From assembly GCA_000432855.1 (NCBI GenBank), contig HF990867.1:1-59372 (forward strand): 59,372 nt of DNA. The letters are read 5' to 3'. Origin of the DNA: Firmicutes bacterium CAG:822 (GTDB lineage: Bacteria; Bacillota_I; Bacilli_A; RF39; UBA660). Made by a program: the position numbers and the translations under genes. This document shows positions 15,615 through 23,928 of this stretch, in pieces. Position 1 is the stretch's first letter. Each line of letters starts with the position of its first letter. The notes below the pieces were generated by a model that saw only the letters and a program-made list of their open reading frames with translations, had not been told where the DNA came from and did no database searches.

Positions 15615-16244
15615 ATGAAATTAGGAGAAAAATTATATGAACTAAGAAAAGAAAAAAATCTATCACAAGAAGAAGTAGCTAATATATTAAATGTTAGCCG
15701 GCAAACCGTTAGTAAGTGGGAAACAGGCGGGACAACCCCAGACTTTGATAAAATAGTTCCGCTATGTAACTTATATGGAATAACTACTGATGAACTATTA
15801 ACAGGCAATAAAAAAGAGCAAACTCCTCATGAATTTAAAAGAGAAATTCAAAAGAAAAAAGCTTTCATGTATTCTATATCAGTCAGTCTATATATTTTAT
15901 CAGTTGTATTTGTAATTATCTTTGGTAACATAAAAAATTTAGAAATATTAGGTATTTGTTTATTCTTAATCACTATCGCCATCGCAACTGGCATAATCAT
16001 TTATACAAGCATGGTTTATGATAATAAAGAAACTAAAAAAATTAAAATAAAAACAAAAGAAAATAACTTATATAAAACCATCGATGAAACACTCGCACTC
16101 CTAACTCTCATCATTTATATGTTTATTAGTTTTTTAACCATGGCTTGGCACATAACCTGGATAATGTGGATTATTTATGCTTTAATTATGCAAATAATAA
16201 AACTAGTTTTTAACTTAAAAGGAAATGCCGTAGATGAAGAATAA
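15615..16244 (+). CDS. XRE-family regulator with membrane domain
   Basis: A 209-residue protein. The N-terminal XRE domain (GEKLYELRKEKNLSQEEVAN, SRQTVSKWETGGTTPDFDK) is followed by four hydrophobic segments in two pairs (AFMYSISVSLYILSVVFVII, ILGICLFLITIAIATGIIIY, TLALLTLIIYMFISF, MAWHITWIMWIIYALIM). GAGGTG precedes ATG 15615, whereas the in-frame upstream extension has no such site. The gene overlaps the DUF4097 gene by 11 bases, so the two are coupled. This combination resembles the PadR/DUF1700-DUF4097 envelope-stress pairs with an XRE protein in the regulator slot. That analogy is an inference. Confidence 0.82.
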   Translation: MKLGEKLYELRKEKNLSQEEVANILNVSRQTVSKWETGGTTPDFDKIVPLCNLYGITTDELLTGNKKEQTPHEFKREIQKKKAFMYSISVSLYILSVVFVIIFGNIKNLEILGICLFLITIAIATGIIIYTSMVYDNKETKKIKIKTKENNLYKTIDETLALLTLIIYMFISFLTMAWHITWIMWIIYALIMQIIKLVFNLKGNAVDEE

Positions 16245-17061
16245 AAAATTAATCATCGTATCAATAATCCTTTTATCTTTATGCACTATAAGTTTACTAG
16301 CTATTATGATATGGGGAATCTTAAATCCCTCATTAATTAATGTTAAATTTATAAACATTGGCCAAAGCGATAACCTAACTCTATCTAAAACTTATGATAA
16401 TATATTTAATGAAATTAAACTAGACATCACAAATACTGATATTGAATTTAAAAACTCTTCAGATGATAAAATAAAAATAGATGTTTATAGTGAAAAAGAA
16501 AAACCTAAAATAAATCAAAAAGAAAACACTTTAAACATTGAATTTGATGCGCAAAAATGTTTTGGTATATGCCTTCAAAAAAGCCCACATCTAATCATAT
16601 ATATACCAGAAACATTTAGTAAAAAGTTAAATGTTAAAAATAATAATGGTGATATAGAAATTGCAAAAACAAACGGCAACATTAATGTTAAATCTACTAC
16701 TGGAGATATTACTGTAAATAAAGCAAATATAATTAATATTGAAACAAAATATGGTGATGTTTTAACGGAAAACTCAAATGTTTTAACTGTAAAAAATACT
16801 TATGGTGAAGTAAAAGCTAGTACTATTAATGGTTATACCTCTATTAAAACCACTTACGGAGATATAAAAATTAATAACATATTTCTAACAAATAATTCAA
16901 AACTAGAAACAAAATATGGGGAAATTACTGTCGAAAAACTTTCAAACGGTAAAGCCTTAGGTGATACCAAATGGGGTGAAATAAAAATAAATAATTCATC
17001 TAATTTAGGTAATTACACTTTAACATCTGTTACTAAATATGGAGATATAAACATTGGTTAA
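16234..17061 (+). CDS. DUF4097-family beta-repeat cell-surface protein
   Basis: A 275-residue protein with an N-terminal membrane anchor (LIIVSIILLSLCTISLLAIMIW). Its C-terminal half is built of short beta repeats of the form (T/K)xGDI, for example NNNGDIEIAKTNGNINVKS, TTGDITVNKA, TKYGDVL, TYGEVKAS, TYGDIKI, KYGEITV, KWGEIKI and KYGDINI. This right-handed repeat pattern is the DUF4097 (putative adhesin) family. Two cysteines (CFGIC) lie near residue 110. It overlaps the preceding XRE regulator and is closed by a terminator. Members are often coupled to membrane-bound regulators, but the molecular function is unknown. Confidence 0.85.
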   Translation: MKNKKLIIVSIILLSLCTISLLAIMIWGILNPSLINVKFINIGQSDNLTLSKTYDNIFNEIKLDITNTDIEFKNSSDDKIKIDVYSEKEKPKINQKENTLNIEFDAQKCFGICLQKSPHLIIYIPETFSKKLNVKNNNGDIEIAKTNGNINVKSTTGDITVNKANIINIETKYGDVLTENSNVLTVKNTYGEVKASTINGYTSIKTTYGDIKINNIFLTNNSKLETKYGEITVEKLSNGKALGDTKWGEIKINNSSNLGNYTLTSVTKYGDINIG

Positions 17062-17084
17062 GCATCTAAAAAAGATGCTTTTCT
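17060..17084 (+). terminator. Intrinsic terminator
   Basis: AGCATCT (17061-17067) pairs with AGATGCT (17073-17079), followed by TTTTCTT. It overlaps the DUF4097 stop codon. Confidence 0.8.
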
Positions 17085-17112
17085 TGACATTAATTATAAA
17101 ATTTCATATTAT
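17084..17112 (+). promoter_or_regulatory. Promoter of the ogt-tag operon
   Basis: TTGACA (17084-17089), a 17-base spacer and TATTAT (17107-17112), which is 18 bases before the ogt start codon. Confidence 0.8.
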
Positions 17113-17129
17113 TTATTTGAGGTGCTTAT

Positions 17130-17642
17130 ATGAAATATAAAACTACCTATAAATCGGTTATAGGTAATCTAACTTTAATTAGTGATGGAACAAATCTAAC
17201 TCATGTTATATTAGAAAAAGAATCATACTATCAGAATATAAAAAAAGAAGCTAAAACAAATGACAACTTAGAGATATTTAAACAAACCAAAATTTGGTTA
17301 GATAAATATTTTAATAAAAAAAAACCCAATATAGATAATTTAAAATTAAAACTAGAAGGCACACCGTTTCAAATAAAAGTTTGGAACATTTTAAAAACCA
17401 TTCCTTATGGTAAGACGATAACTTATGGTAATATAGCTAAAAAAATAAACTCTAAAACATCAGCTAGAGCTGTAGGTGGTGCAATCGGCCATAATCCTAT
17501 TCCAATCGTTATCCCTTGTCATAGAGTAATAGGGGCAAATAATAATTTAACCGGTTATACTGGCGGCATAGACGTCAAAATAAAATTATTAAAATTAGAA
17601 GGAATTGATATTACTAAATATAAAATACCGAAAGGAGAATAA
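17130..17642 (+). CDS. ogt: Methylated-DNA--protein-cysteine methyltransferase
   Basis: A 170-residue protein of normal Ogt length. The C-terminal domain shows TPFQIKVWNILKTIPYGKT, the helix-turn-helix arginine-finger region SARAVGGAIGHNPIPI and the active-site motif IPCHRVIG with acceptor Cys130. It removes alkyl groups from O6-alkylguanine in DNA in a single suicide reaction. GAGGTG precedes the ATG. It is co-transcribed with the 3-methyladenine glycosylase gene that starts two bases after its stop, giving an alkylation-repair operon. Confidence 0.95.
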   Translation: MKYKTTYKSVIGNLTLISDGTNLTHVILEKESYYQNIKKEAKTNDNLEIFKQTKIWLDKYFNKKKPNIDNLKLKLEGTPFQIKVWNILKTIPYGKTITYGNIAKKINSKTSARAVGGAIGHNPIPIVIPCHRVIGANNNLTGYTGGIDVKIKLLKLEGIDITKYKIPKGE

Positions 17643-17644
17643 GC

Positions 17645-18199
17645 ATGCAAAGGTGTAGATGGTGTAATTTAAATAATCCTCTTTATATAAAATATCACGA
17701 TGAAGAGTGGGGAACCCCTACTTATGATGATAAAGAGTTATTTGAATTATTAATTTTAGAATCATTCCAAGCGGGATTATCTTGGGAATGTGTTTTAAAT
17801 AAAAGGGAAAACTTCAGAAAAGCTTATGACAATTTTGATATTGATAAAATAATTAATTATGACGAAGCCAAAATAAATGAACTAAAACAAAACCCAGGTA
17901 TTATAAGAAACAAATTAAAAATAAAAGCATCTATTAATAATGCCAAAATATTTAAAGAAATTGGAAAGGAATATGGTTCGTTTTCTAAATATATTTGGGG
18001 TTTCACAAATAATAAAATAATCTATGAAGTAGGTAAAACTTCATCAGAACTATCTGATAAAATATCTAAAGATTTGAAAAAAAGAGGTATGACTTTCGTT
18101 GGGACCACTATTATATATTCATATCTTCAGGCTATAGGTATTATCGATTCTCATGACAAAAACTGTTTTAAGTATAAGAAAGGAAATCAAAATGGATAA
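17645..18199 (+). CDS. tag: DNA-3-methyladenine glycosylase I
   Basis: A 184-residue protein with all Tag landmarks. The N-terminal RCRWC and YHDEEWG supply zinc ligands Cys4 and His17, ESFQAGLSWECVLNKRENF forms the glycosylase core, KKRGMTFVGTTIIYSYLQAI is the helix-hairpin-helix end, and DSHDKNCF supplies the last His and Cys ligands. It excises 3-methyladenine from DNA in the cytosol. It is the second gene of the repair operon with ogt. AAGGAG lies at the very end of ogt, and the gene overlaps the next small gene by eight bases. Confidence 0.95.
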   Translation: MQRCRWCNLNNPLYIKYHDEEWGTPTYDDKELFELLILESFQAGLSWECVLNKRENFRKAYDNFDIDKIINYDEAKINELKQNPGIIRNKLKIKASINNAKIFKEIGKEYGSFSKYIWGFTNNKIIYEVGKTSSELSDKISKDLKKRGMTFVGTTIIYSYLQAIGIIDSHDKNCFKYKKGNQNG

Positions 18200-18536
18200 T
18201 ATAAATAAAATAATTAACTTAACTACCGAATATATTGACCAAATATCATCAGATGGTAGAGTAACTGGTGGTCTAATAAAATTTATAAATAAAAATATTG
18301 ATAACAAAGAAACCCTTGCTATGGATATATATGTTTTTCAAACTAATTTCATAAGACACTTTAATACGCATATTTCTGATGGAAATACTTTTATAAACAA
18401 ATTAAAAGAAAAAATAAAAGATAATTATTCTAAATCAAAAGATTACAAAATAAAAATAGCCGATAATAAAATTGAAATAACAAGAATTAGAAAAGAAGCC
18501 AAACCATGCACTTTAACAATTACTTATGACAAGTAG
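18192..18536 (+). CDS. Small hypothetical protein in the repair operon
   Basis: A 114-residue soluble protein starting MDNINKIINL at ATG 18192, which has AAAGGA eight bases upstream. The start overlaps the end of tag, so it is translationally coupled. It is mixed alpha/beta with no cysteine motif beyond one late Cys and no membrane segment. FINKNIDNKETLAMDIYVF and KIKIADNKIEITRIRKEA are the most regular stretches. No family is recognised. Its place after ogt-tag suggests a link to the same stress response, but that is only positional. Confidence 0.65.
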   Translation: MDNINKIINLTTEYIDQISSDGRVTGGLIKFINKNIDNKETLAMDIYVFQTNFIRHFNTHISDGNTFINKLKEKIKDNYSKSKDYKIKIADNKIEITRIRKEAKPCTLTITYDK

Positions 18537-18547
18537 TTGTTTTTTTG
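18517..18547 (+). terminator. Probable intrinsic terminator
   Basis: CAATTACTT (18517-18525) pairs with AAGTAGTTG (18531-18539) with one T-G pair, followed by T7. It overlaps the stop codon of the repair operon's last gene. Confidence 0.65.
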
Positions 18548-18598
18548 TATAAATTTTATAAACCTCTCACATAATAAATGTTGAAAGGAATGATATAA

Positions 18599-19036
18599 AT
18601 GAACGAAAATGAAGAAATACTTGAGTATATTTATCAAACAAGTAATATGGGTATGCAAAGTACCAAAGACTTAATTAATAGTTTAAAAGGAAAAGATAAC
18701 AAAATAAAAAAACTAGTAGAAGAAATTGAAAAAAATTATGAAAAATATGCTAAAGAAACAGAAAAATTATTAAATAGACAAGAACTAAAAGCCAAACCGA
18801 TTGGTATGATGGCTAAAGCTATGTCTAAAATGAGTATTAATAAAGAAATGATCAGTGATAACAGTGATGCTAATATTGCTGATATGTTAATTCAAGGTTT
18901 AACCATGGGTAATCTAGAACTATCTAAGCATATTGATAACTATGAAAAAACCGCCGATAAAAAAATCATAAATTTAGCCAAAAACTTAAAAAAATTTGGT
19001 GAAGAATATATTGAAAAACTAAAAAACTATTTATAA
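18599..19036 (+). CDS. Hypothetical helical protein
   Basis: A 145-residue, fully helical, lysine/glutamate-rich protein without membrane segments. The pattern (ILEYIYQTSNMGMQSTKDLI, a charged connector, MMAKAMSKMSINKEM, then DMLIQGLTMGNLELSKHIDN and a lysine-rich last helix) is that of a four-helix bundle of the DUF2383/ferritin-like size. No metal-ligand motif is clear. GAAAGGAA precedes the ATG. It appears to be monocistronic. The function is unknown. Confidence 0.65.
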   Translation: MNENEEILEYIYQTSNMGMQSTKDLINSLKGKDNKIKKLVEEIEKNYEKYAKETEKLLNRQELKAKPIGMMAKAMSKMSINKEMISDNSDANIADMLIQGLTMGNLELSKHIDNYEKTADKKIINLAKNLKKFGEEYIEKLKNYL

Positions 19037-19073
19037 TTTAAAATCTAAAATATTTATGCTTTATACTATAGTA

Positions 19074-19102
19074 TTGAAATTATTCCCGAAATACATTATA
19101 AT
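19074..19102 (+). promoter_or_regulatory. Promoter of the FxLYD-type gene
   Basis: TTGAAA (19074-19079), a 17-base spacer and TATAAT (19097-19102). Confidence 0.75.
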
Positions 19103-19126
19103 AGAATAAAGAAAGTAGGGGATTAA

Positions 19127-19606
19127 ATGAAAAAATTAAACAAAGAAAATATAATTAGTTTTATAAAAAAATATAAACTATATTTGATTATTTTCCTTGT
19201 TGTTGTCGTTGCTTTAATTATCGGTTTAATCATTTCTCTTGGTTTTGATAAGGAAGAAATTAGTGTTGCTGAAGAGCCTGGAATAGTAGCAAATACTAGT
19301 GAAGAAGTCGTTAAAGAAGAAACTTATGAAGGATTACAATTTAGTAATATATCCTTGATTACCGAAAACGGATATACGACATTTACAGCTGATGTTACTA
19401 ACACTACAGAAACCGATAGTACAATTAGTGATGTTGATATCATTTTGCAAGACAAAGATGGTAATGAAGTCATTACCTTAAGAGGAAATATTGGCGAGCC
19501 ATTAAAGTCAAATGAAACAAGAACCATAACAGCCGTTACCAAAGGAAATTTAAAGAACGTAACTGCAAAAGTAATTGCCGAATATGAAAAAACAGCTCAA
19601 AATTAA
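19127..19606 (+). CDS. Membrane-anchored FxLYD-like domain protein
   Basis: A 159-residue protein with an N-terminal transmembrane anchor (LYLIIFLVVVVALIIGLIISLG). A short acidic linker is followed by an extracytoplasmic beta-sandwich of about 90 residues: GLQFSNISLITENGYTTF, ADVTNTTETDS, VDIILQDKDGNEVI and LKSNETRTITAVTKG. The order of strands matches FxLYD/DUF4352-type domains found on Gram-positive surfaces. It has its own promoter and ends in a bidirectional terminator shared with the convergent secretion ATPase gene. The role is unknown; it may bind other surface components. Confidence 0.7.
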   Translation: MKKLNKENIISFIKKYKLYLIIFLVVVVALIIGLIISLGFDKEEISVAEEPGIVANTSEEVVKEETYEGLQFSNISLITENGYTTFTADVTNTTETDSTISDVDIILQDKDGNEVITLRGNIGEPLKSNETRTITAVTKGNLKNVTAKVIAEYEKTAQN

Positions 19607-19617
19607 GCTGTTTTTTT
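19591..19617. terminator. Bidirectional terminator
   Basis: AACAGCT (19591-19597) pairs with AGCTGTT (19606-19612), followed by T-runs on both strands. It separates the convergent FxLYD and secretion-ATPase genes. Confidence 0.8.
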
Positions 19618-20980
19618 AAATATCTAAACTTTCGACATCTTCATAACTGTATATATTTTTAGGAGTCCCATCATCATTAGCTAATTCTTCACGAAAACCT
19701 AAATACTCACCTTCGTTTTTCTCTTTAGCTGCTAAAGCCTCTTTAGTTTCTAAAATAGCTTCCTTTAAAGCACTATTACTATTAATCTTGTCATCATCCT
19801 CAAGTTCAATCAACTTAAGTATTTCCTCAAAAGTAGTTAATCCTTGGGCAACTTTTTCTAATCCATCTTGAAGCATTGTTGTAACATTTCCTGTACCATA
19901 CACTAATTTTCTTATTTCTTCTTTTGGCTTACCATTACTTAAAGCATCACGTATATCTTGATCTATTCTAAGCACTTCGTGAATAGCAATACGGCCAGCA
20001 TAACCATCGTGACAATGTTCACAACCTTCAGTATCGTAAATTTCATCGACATCTTTATTCAATACTGTTTTAAACACCATTTTTTCATATTCACTAGTTT
20101 TTCTTTTAGTTTTACAGTGTGGACATAACTGCCTAGCTAATTTCTGTGAAACAACACCTTCTAAAGCCGATGCAAGTAAATATCTTTGAACATCCATATC
20201 AATTAATCTTTCAATAGTATTTAATGATGTATTAGTATGTAAAGTTGACAAAACTAAGTGACCAGTAATTGAAGCACGAACCGCAATCTTTGCTGTCTCT
20301 GTATCTCTTATCTCACCAATCATAATAATGTTAGGGTCTTGTCTTAAAATAGATCGTAGTGCGCTTGCAAACGTAAGTCCTATCTTAGGATTTGTTTGAA
20401 CCTGATTAATTCCAGTGATATCCATTTCAATTGGATCTTCAACCGTAATAATATTTGTAGCTGAAGTGTTTAATTGTTGAAGCATCGAATAAACCGTCGT
20501 ACTTTTACCACTACCAGTCGCACCAGTAACTAAGATAATACCATTTGGAACACTAATCATCTCTAATACCTTTTTATAATTTTCCTCGCTAAATCCTAAC
20601 TCACCCAAACCAGCCATACTTCTTGTATAATCCAAAATACGGATAACTATCTTTTCACCTGTACTAACTGGTAGAGAAGACACACGCAAATCTAAATCTA
20701 TTCCTTCTAAAGTTTCCTTAATTGCTCCATCTTGTGGCAATCTAGATTCTGTAATATTCATCTTTGCAATCGTTTTAATACGAGTCACTAAATAATCTCT
20801 ATATGCTTCAGGAACTGTTGCATAATCCATTAAAACTCCATCGATTCTTATTCTAATAAGTAAATGATCTTCATATGGATCAAAGTGAATATCACTAGCT
20901 CCTTTTTTAGATGAGTCCACTAAAATTTCATTTATTATGTCAACAATTGGCACCTTTGCAAAATCAAAAGTTTTCATCAT
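19616..20980 (-). CDS. Type II/IV secretion or pilus assembly ATPase (PilB/GspE/ComGA family)
   Basis: A 454-residue ATPase that powers pilus or pseudopilus assembly at the inner face of the membrane. N-terminal SDIHFDPYEDHLLIRIRIDG is the family's first core motif. Walker A is GATGSGKSTT, the Asp box is TVEDPIE, Walker B is IRQDPNIIMIGEIRDTETA and the His box is HLVLSTLHTN. Two CxxC pairs (CPHC and CEHC) form the PilB-type zinc site. It lacks most of the N1 domain of long PilB proteins, as in short ComGA/GspE forms. It is divergent from two large pseudopilin genes, which it probably assembles. No inner-membrane PilC, prepilin peptidase or major pilin is visible in the window. Confidence 0.92.
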   Translation of the reverse strand: MMKTFDFAKVPIVDIINEILVDSSKKGASDIHFDPYEDHLLIRIRIDGVLMDYATVPEAYRDYLVTRIKTIAKMNITESRLPQDGAIKETLEGIDLDLRVSSLPVSTGEKIVIRILDYTRSMAGLGELGFSEENYKKVLEMISVPNGIILVTGATGSGKSTTVYSMLQQLNTSATNIITVEDPIEMDITGINQVQTNPKIGLTFASALRSILRQDPNIIMIGEIRDTETAKIAVRASITGHLVLSTLHTNTSLNTIERLIDMDVQRYLLASALEGVVSQKLARQLCPHCKTKRKTSEYEKMVFKTVLNKDVDEIYDTEGCEHCHDGYAGRIAIHEVLRIDQDIRDALSNGKPKEEIRKLVYGTGNVTTMLQDGLEKVAQGLTTFEEILKLIELEDDDKINSNSALKEAILETKEALAAKEKNEGEYLGFREELANDDGTPKNIYSYEDVESLDI

Positions 20981-21088
20981 ATATATTTGGCCTACCTTTC
21001 TTTCTTTTATTTTTTAGGACTAGATTTTATCCTAGATATATTATATAATAGTTTTAGAATAAAAACAATTCCAAAAAGGAGAAAAAAC

Positions 21089-22444
21089 ATGAAAAAAAAT
21101 AATAGGGGCTTTTTATTAGCGGAATCTTTAGTTGTGTCAACCTTTGTTTTGACCATATTAATATTGCTTTACATCCAGTTTAGCAATCTAACAACTAATT
21201 ATAGAAATAGTTATAATTATAATAATGTTGAATCTATTTATGATTTATCTTCGGTATCTAATTATCTTTTAGAAAATAATTACAATTTATCTAACCAACT
21301 TACTGAAGAAAAACCGTACGTTGTTGTCTATAAAGATGGCTCTTGTAATATGGATGCTGGAATAATAGATTCTTTTTGTGATAACCTTATTACTCAAATG
21401 GGCGCCAAAACCATCATTTATACATCTTCTGATATAAGTGTTATTCAAAAATATGTTTCAGAAAACAATGACAGTAATATAAACCAAAGCCTTCGTGAAT
21501 TTATATCTAGAGTTGAAACTAACACAGTTTTAAATAAAGGAAGATTATTTGCTGAATTTAATAATGGTACCTATGCCACAATCGCAATGAATAATGAAAC
21601 TTATCTTCCTGGAACTCCTTCAGAAGGCTCAATAAACATTGGTGGAGTAGAAATACCAGCGGAAAGCGGCAATGGTGGTATTTATGAAGATGAGCACGGC
21701 GATTTTAGATATTATGGTTCAGACCCAAATAACTATGTCAGCTTTAATAATGAACTATGGCGAATAATGGGAGTAATCGACGGTAAAATAAAAATAGTAA
21801 GAAATGATGCCTTAACACCTGTTACCACCGATAACGGAGTAACCATAGGAACAAGTAATGGATTTTATTGGAATAGAGTTCAGCAATCAGGAAAGAACTA
21901 TAATAACTGGGAAGGTTCAACCTTACAGACATATTTAAATGGAACCTATTACAATAGTATAAATAGTACCTATAAAAATATGATATCAGAAGAAACATAC
22001 TATTTAGGTGGAGCAACAAGTAGTAACTATCAAACCTTAACCGCAAGTGGATATTATGATGCTGAAAGAGATAGTACACAAGTATACAGTGGCGGTTCAA
22101 ATGACCCAAATCCCGCAAGTACAACCCAACACATTGGCTTAATGTATCCAAGTGACTATGGATATGCGGCCGGAGAAAGCTGCTTATCAACGGCTCTTAA
22201 TAGCTATAATTCTAGTTGTCGAAACACTGACTACTTATATAGTGGAGTATACGAATGGTTACAGGCTCCTTATGCCAGTTATTCCATCAATGCGGCCTAT
22301 CTGGACAGGACCGGTTATGTCTATGGCCTTGGTACCGTCGTGGACCTCAACGCCTATGCCGTCCGCCCAGTCTTATATCTAAACTCAAATATTCAAATAA
22401 CAGGTGGAGACGGTTCAGAAAGTAACCCATTCACACTAGTATAG
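21089..22444 (+). CDS. Large pseudopilin with C-terminal variable (DUF6273-like) module
   Basis: A 451-residue protein starting MKKNNRGFLLAESLVV. RG|FLLAE is a prepilin cleavage/methylation site with Glu at +5, followed by a hydrophobic helix. Residues to about 190 form a pilin-like stalk. From about 215 on (YVSFNNELWRIMGVIDGKIK, STLQTYLNGTYYNSI, HIGLMYPSDYGYA, EWL, AVRPVLYLNS, GGDGSESNPFTLV) it matches a surface module common in gut Firmicutes. Just before the RPVL motif, 34 codons are abruptly GC-rich (22271-22372), as expected of a retroelement-diversified binding site. GGAG precedes ATG 21089, so the upstream in-frame extension is not used. It is divergent from the ATPase gene. Confidence 0.85.
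   Translation: MKKNNRGFLLAESLVVSTFVLTILILLYIQFSNLTTNYRNSYNYNNVESIYDLSSVSNYLLENNYNLSNQLTEEKPYVVVYKDGSCNMDAGIIDSFCDNLITQMGAKTIIYTSSDISVIQKYVSENNDSNINQSLREFISRVETNTVLNKGRLFAEFNNGTYATIAMNNETYLPGTPSEGSINIGGVEIPAESGNGGIYEDEHGDFRYYGSDPNNYVSFNNELWRIMGVIDGKIKIVRNDALTPVTTDNGVTIGTSNGFYWNRVQQSGKNYNNWEGSTLQTYLNGTYYNSINSTYKNMISEETYYLGGATSSNYQTLTASGYYDAERDSTQVYSGGSNDPNPASTTQHIGLMYPSDYGYAAGESCLSTALNSYNSSCRNTDYLYSGVYEWLQAPYASYSINAAYLDRTGYVYGLGTVVDLNAYAVRPVLYLNSNIQITGGDGSESNPFTLV
22271..22372 (+). other. Candidate hypervariable region (DGR-type VR)
   Basis: These 34 codons are 56% G+C (57 of 102 bases) in a window near 30%. Eighteen of the 34 end in C (GCC, GTC, ACC, GAC, GGC, CTC), whereas flanking codons prefer A or T. 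A to N substitution at AAC codons of a template would leave this NNC pattern. It ends in GC-rich GCCGTCCGCCCAGTC (AVRPV), which could serve as the homing-initiation end. No template repeat or reverse transcriptase was found in this window. Confidence 0.5.
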
Positions 22445-22460
22445 TAAGGAGGTAAAATCA

Positions 22461-23903
22461 ATGAATAATAAAGGATTTACAGTTGTTGAATTAATCGCAT
22501 CATTTGCCCTAACCATGGTTATTACGGTCTTTCTATTCGAAGTTTTAATCGAAGTAAAAGATATTTTTGCGGATACTAGTACAAAAACAGCAATCCAACA
22601 AAAAGCAAGTATCATTTCTAAAAATATTGAAAACATTTTACCTTCTATGGGTAGTACTGTCTCATGCGCCGGATCTAGTTGTAATATAAACGGAAAGACG
22701 CTCAACATTGAACAAAACAATAATAGAGTAGTCATCAATGGTCAAAACTTTGATATGCCAGACACTGTAAGTATTAAAAATTATTCCTTAAATAATCTTT
22801 GTGATGAGACAAACTGCTATTTATATTTCCAAATGACTTTAGATAGTGGTAATTTAAAAGATGAATATACTTATGATATTACATACTATTATGATCCAAC
22901 AGCCGATTCTGAATTGTTATTAACACCAACATTTGAGGAAAACTCTACTTCTAGCGGAAAGACAGTTACAATTCATTTCCCATTAGGATGCGGTAGTAGT
23001 TATGTCTGCACTTATAAAAAGAATAATGGCAATACAGTAACAGCTAAGAGTGTTTCGGTAAAAGTTCCATTTACCGAAAACGGAAGTGTTGTAGCAACCG
23101 TAAATAATGGTAGCAAAACCATAAGTAATAGCTATACTGTAAATGGAATTACATCATTATCGGCTGGAGATGTTAAAGGTGGAACCATAAATTTATCTAA
23201 AAATAAAACTATAAATGATGAAACAGTATCATTTACACCACAAGCTGACGATACCTTTACATATAAAGGAGCTACTGTTGTTTGTGAAAACGGGGCTCAA
23301 TATTCAATCGATGATAGTAGTAAATCGTTTAAGATTGAAGATAATAGTTGTACATCTGCAGTTGTATACCCATCATGGCAAAAAGGCGAAAAATTGATAA
23401 TGGATTTAAATCATAGTGCTGCCAATCCGACCATAAAACAATATCTTACAGACGTATCTGGAACGGGTTCATATATTGACAGTGATGGAAGTAGCAGATA
23501 CTATATTCAAATAAGAAATCCTCAAGGTGCTTGGTCAAGGGTTCAAATGTCAACCGAAGAAAAGGTCGACATTACAGAGTATTCTAACCTTTACATTGAC
23601 ACTTGGTGTACTGATGGTAATACGACAATGATGCTTGGAATAACCCAAGAAACTAATATATGGGTTCAAAATACAAACGGGGACAATTTTGGTACTAATG
23701 GAGGAACCTATTTATCCAAAGGTGGTATTACTACTAATGCTAGTTCGACTGAAAGAATAAGCTGTAATATCGAAAAGTTTACTGGAGAATGGTATATAGG
23801 AGTACAAAGATTATATACAAATAGTTACAATAGCCATTACTGTAATATAAATAGAATCGGCTTAACTGGAATGACTTATTCTTATGAGAATAGAGGAGTA
23901 TAA
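22461..23903 (+). CDS. Large pseudopilin with extracellular beta domains
   Basis: A 480-residue protein with a canonical type IV prepilin N-terminus (NNKG|FTVVELIASFALTMVI, Glu at +5). The pilin-like region carries a CAGSSCN cysteine pair, and Ig-like/beta-rich repeats follow: GKTVTIHFPLGCG, VSVKVPFTENGSVVATVNNG and SYTVNGITSLSAGDV. The final third (TDGNTTMMLGITQETNIWVQ, FTGEWYIGVQRLYTNSY) is lectin-like in composition, with N, S, T and aromatic residues. GGAGG precedes the ATG, and it starts 16 bases after the first pseudopilin, in the same operon. It is far larger than normal pseudopilins, so it is probably a tip or adhesin subunit. Confidence 0.82.
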   Translation: MNNKGFTVVELIASFALTMVITVFLFEVLIEVKDIFADTSTKTAIQQKASIISKNIENILPSMGSTVSCAGSSCNINGKTLNIEQNNNRVVINGQNFDMPDTVSIKNYSLNNLCDETNCYLYFQMTLDSGNLKDEYTYDITYYYDPTADSELLLTPTFEENSTSSGKTVTIHFPLGCGSSYVCTYKKNNGNTVTAKSVSVKVPFTENGSVVATVNNGSKTISNSYTVNGITSLSAGDVKGGTINLSKNKTINDETVSFTPQADDTFTYKGATVVCENGAQYSIDDSSKSFKIEDNSCTSAVVYPSWQKGEKLIMDLNHSAANPTIKQYLTDVSGTGSYIDSDGSSRYYIQIRNPQGAWSRVQMSTEEKVDITEYSNLYIDTWCTDGNTTMMLGITQETNIWVQNTNGDNFGTNGGTYLSKGGITTNASSTERISCNIEKFTGEWYIGVQRLYTNSYNSHYCNINRIGLTGMTYSYENRGV

Positions 23904-23928
23904 TAAGGAATAAAATACCATTAGCTTT

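Noticed and set aside
16621..17060. Repeated (T/K)xGD(I/V) units looked like a tandem DNA repeat or CRISPR-like array
   Set aside because: The units repeat at protein level with changing DNA and spacing and form the beta repeats of DUF4097. No CRISPR array or cas gene is present.
20987..21088. In-frame N-terminal extension of the first pseudopilin
   Set aside because: It covers the divergent promoter region. The prepilin leader must be short, and GGAG precedes ATG 21089.
22436..22738. Minus-strand open frame over the start of the second pseudopilin
   Set aside because: It has no ribosome binding site and lies opposite a gene with a canonical prepilin N-terminus.
19616..23903. Reverse transcriptase and template of a DGR beside the variable block
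   Set aside because: I looked for an RT-type frame with a YxDD motif and for a near-copy of the block. Neither is in the window, so only the target is claimed.
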